From contig CM044514.1 in assembly GCA_024364805.1 (NCBI GenBank), positions 44,978,037 to 45,021,358 of the forward strand: a stretch of 43,322 nt of DNA. Direction: 5' to 3'. This DNA is from Euprymna scolopes (taxonomy: Eukaryota; Mollusca; Cephalopoda; Sepiida; Sepiolidae). The position numbers and the translations under genes are program-made. Below are positions 41,328-43,322 of the stretch, one piece after another. Within the stretch, counting starts at the first letter, position 1, and every line of letters starts with the position of its first letter. A model generated the notes under the pieces. The model did no database searches and was not told the origin of the DNA. It saw only the letters and a list, made by a program, of their open reading frames with translations.

Positions 41328-43322
41328 AGGAATTACCAGGCCCGGAGGCCACTAGAGGGTATACATTAGTTAATGTGATTATAGCGTAATAAACATAAGT
41401 AGTGGGAATTTCATAAATTGGATTACTTAGGTGGACGGTTCATCAAGAACTTGTTTACGTTGGACTTGAAGACAATCAGATTGTAGTCAGCTGGAAAGCA
41501 GGCAAACGGAAAAGAGTTCCACATGCGTGCAGTTCTAAGAAAAAAAGCTTTGTTCATGGAATCTGCAATTAGGTTTAAGCAAAGATAAAGAGTGTGTGAA
41601 ATTATTGATAGTGGTTTTGGCTAGACGAGTGTTTTTCGTGAAAGTTTGGCGAGGGGGACCATAGATTGAAGCTCAGACGAGCCATTGTCATGAAAATAAC
41701 GATAAAGCAGAGACAAACTCGCAACGTCTCTTCTGTGGGAAAGAGGTTGCAGCGAAGAGAAAAGGGCATCCACCACTAAGCTACGAAGTATATTTTGGAC
41801 TCTCTCTTCTAGCAACTCCATCGTTGGCCATACATGGCTTTTATATAGGTAAAAAATGGATCAGGAGTGAGATATCTTCTGGAGTGGTAAAAGGACCCCA
41901 CCATTTTTCCAGCGACCTTGGCAATGGATTTGATATACGTGTTCCATTTCAGTTCAGGAGTAAAGGTCAATCCCATAAGTTTGTCAAAACATAAAGCCTC
42001 CCGAAGACGAGCACCATTCATTTCAACCGATGCCAGGTTGGCATCAGAGCGCAGATGATGTAGAGATAGAAACTTGATTTTAGATGCATTAAAAGTAACC
42101 AGCCATCTCTTTCCCTATTGTACCACATGCTCAAGATCAGATGAGAGAAAATCAGAAAGAACTTGGTCGTTTACGGTATTTGATGATTGCAGTGTCGTCA
42201 GCATAAATGTCTACGAATGATGTAAGGATGTGATTTGGAAGATTATTGATGCAGATCAGGAAGGGAGTTGGCCCCAGGATTAACCCCTAAGGGTCTCCAG
42301 CAATAATATTGAGAGCTTCTGATTTCTGTCCATCAACCACTACTCTAGAGAGAAATTATTTAATAGTTGAGAAAACATTTCCAGCTATACCATAGCTGGA
42401 GATCTTGTGAAGTAGACCTTTATGCCATACCTTATCAAAGGCCTTTGATATGTCAAGAGCAATTGCCCTAGAGAGGAAGCCTCCGTCGAGAGATTCGCTA
42501 ATAATCTAACTGTAAGCATGTCTGCTGTACATCTACCAGAACAGAAATCATATTGCACATCACTAAGAAGGTTGTTTCTGCTGAGATGGTTGACTACTTC
42601 TCTATTTAACACAGATTCCAGCAGCTTACACACGATGCACAGGAGACTTATTAGTATGTACTGAGAGCGATCATCTGAATTCTTAAATACAGGGCATACT
42701 AATGAGATTTTCCAAGGTGTTGGGAAGCATTTCTCGTAAGACAACGTTTAAATAACTTTGTAAGCATGGGCGCTATTTCTGGTCGAAGCTTTTTGTGCAC
42801 AAAAATTGGAATGCCATCAGGGCCAGTTGCTTTACTAGAATCTATGTATGTAGCGTGTTTTCAGATACACGAAGAAATACTGGAAGTTAGCGGCCTTGGG
42901 CATAAAGGGAAGAATTAGCTGCAAAGATCTTGGCAAAAAGTTTGGCTTTGTCTGATGCTGACGAGATTACCTCAGGTCTATTGATGATAGTTGGGATAGA
43001 GTACACACGTCTGTTCCGGATTCTGTTTGCTACTTGCCAAAACTGATGGAACCCTATCCGCTGCTCAGCTATTTTGGACTTATACAACTCTCTCGCATTC
43101 TTTATTTTACAGAGGTTCCCGACGGACCTGAAGGTGGCTTTAGTCTCAGTACATCCATTACGTTGGAAGCAATGGAAAAAATGATTTCTGTGTGCAATGG
43201 CAGCAGCACAATCTGGAGAGAACCACGGCTGGCTTTTGGTTTGGGCTGGAATATTTTCGAAGGTATGAAACGGTCTATATCCACAATTAAACATTCTGTC
43301 AGGTCTGATACTATAGAGGACA
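41328..43322 (-). mobile_element. LINE family A, large copy running off the window
   Basis: Minus strand. From the right edge: linker with ARELYKSKIAEQR and SIPTIINRPEVIS (43294-42887), RT start with FPTPWKISLVCPVFKNS (42744), ALDISKAFDKVWH near 42440 (motif A intact), degraded motif B near 42280 and DIYADDTAI near 42200 (YADD intact), then FTPELKWNTYIKSIAK and SFYHSRRYL (42021-41809), QPLSHRRDVASLSLLYRYF (41740) and a 3' UTR reaching about 41330. Frame changes and stops separate the blocks. The 5' part, including the endonuclease, lies beyond 43322. Confidence 0.9.

Overview
This is a 43.3-kb, AT-rich window of animal nuclear DNA with one 166-base assembly gap (20160-20325). I find no convincing host gene. 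It is full of diverged mobile elements: non-LTR retrotransposons, Helitron-like elements, mariners, Penelope-like sequences, tRNA- and 5S-derived SINEs, satellites and triplet microsatellites. This mix suggests an invertebrate, most likely a mollusc and perhaps a cephalopod. That assignment is an inference from repeat types and from 5S-like sequences that recall the mollusc 5S consensus; it is not proven.

Layout. 0-5.6 kb: Helitron end, an unclassified repeat in three pieces, a tRNA-like SINE carrying a hammerhead-like motif, and two LINE 3' fragments. 5.6-13 kb: Helitron 3' ends, two mariner relics, tRNA-like SINEs, a ~105-130-bp minisatellite and a 119-nt 5S-like SINE head. 13-19 kb: mostly unexplained AT-rich DNA with minisatellites and an unclassified ~640-bp repeat that recurs at 26.7 kb. 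19-25.3 kb: three LINE families, including the longest element, a ~3.1-kb CR1/Jockey-type LINE with an uninterrupted 266-codon reverse transcriptase block. 25.3-31.4 kb: duplicated blocks, Penelope tails split by a LINE, and a head-to-tail array of six Helitron-like copies. 31.4-36.4 kb: a Penelope-like element with a GIY-YIG domain and tRNA-like tail, a second 5S SINE, a mariner with both terminal inverted repeats, and an inverted pair of Penelope tails. 36.4-43.3 kb: a 12-bp satellite with two higher-order periods, a solo LTR with perfect target duplication, further LINE copies and Helitron fragments.

The features do not form a host pathway. They are autonomous elements (LINE, Penelope, mariner) beside likely dependents: SINEs with Pol III-type heads and short Helitrons with no Rep/helicase. 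The most interesting structures are the precise Helitron tandem array, the tRNA-like head joined to a Penelope tail that has a covarying hammerhead-like stem, and the two 5S-derived SINEs with unrelated bodies.
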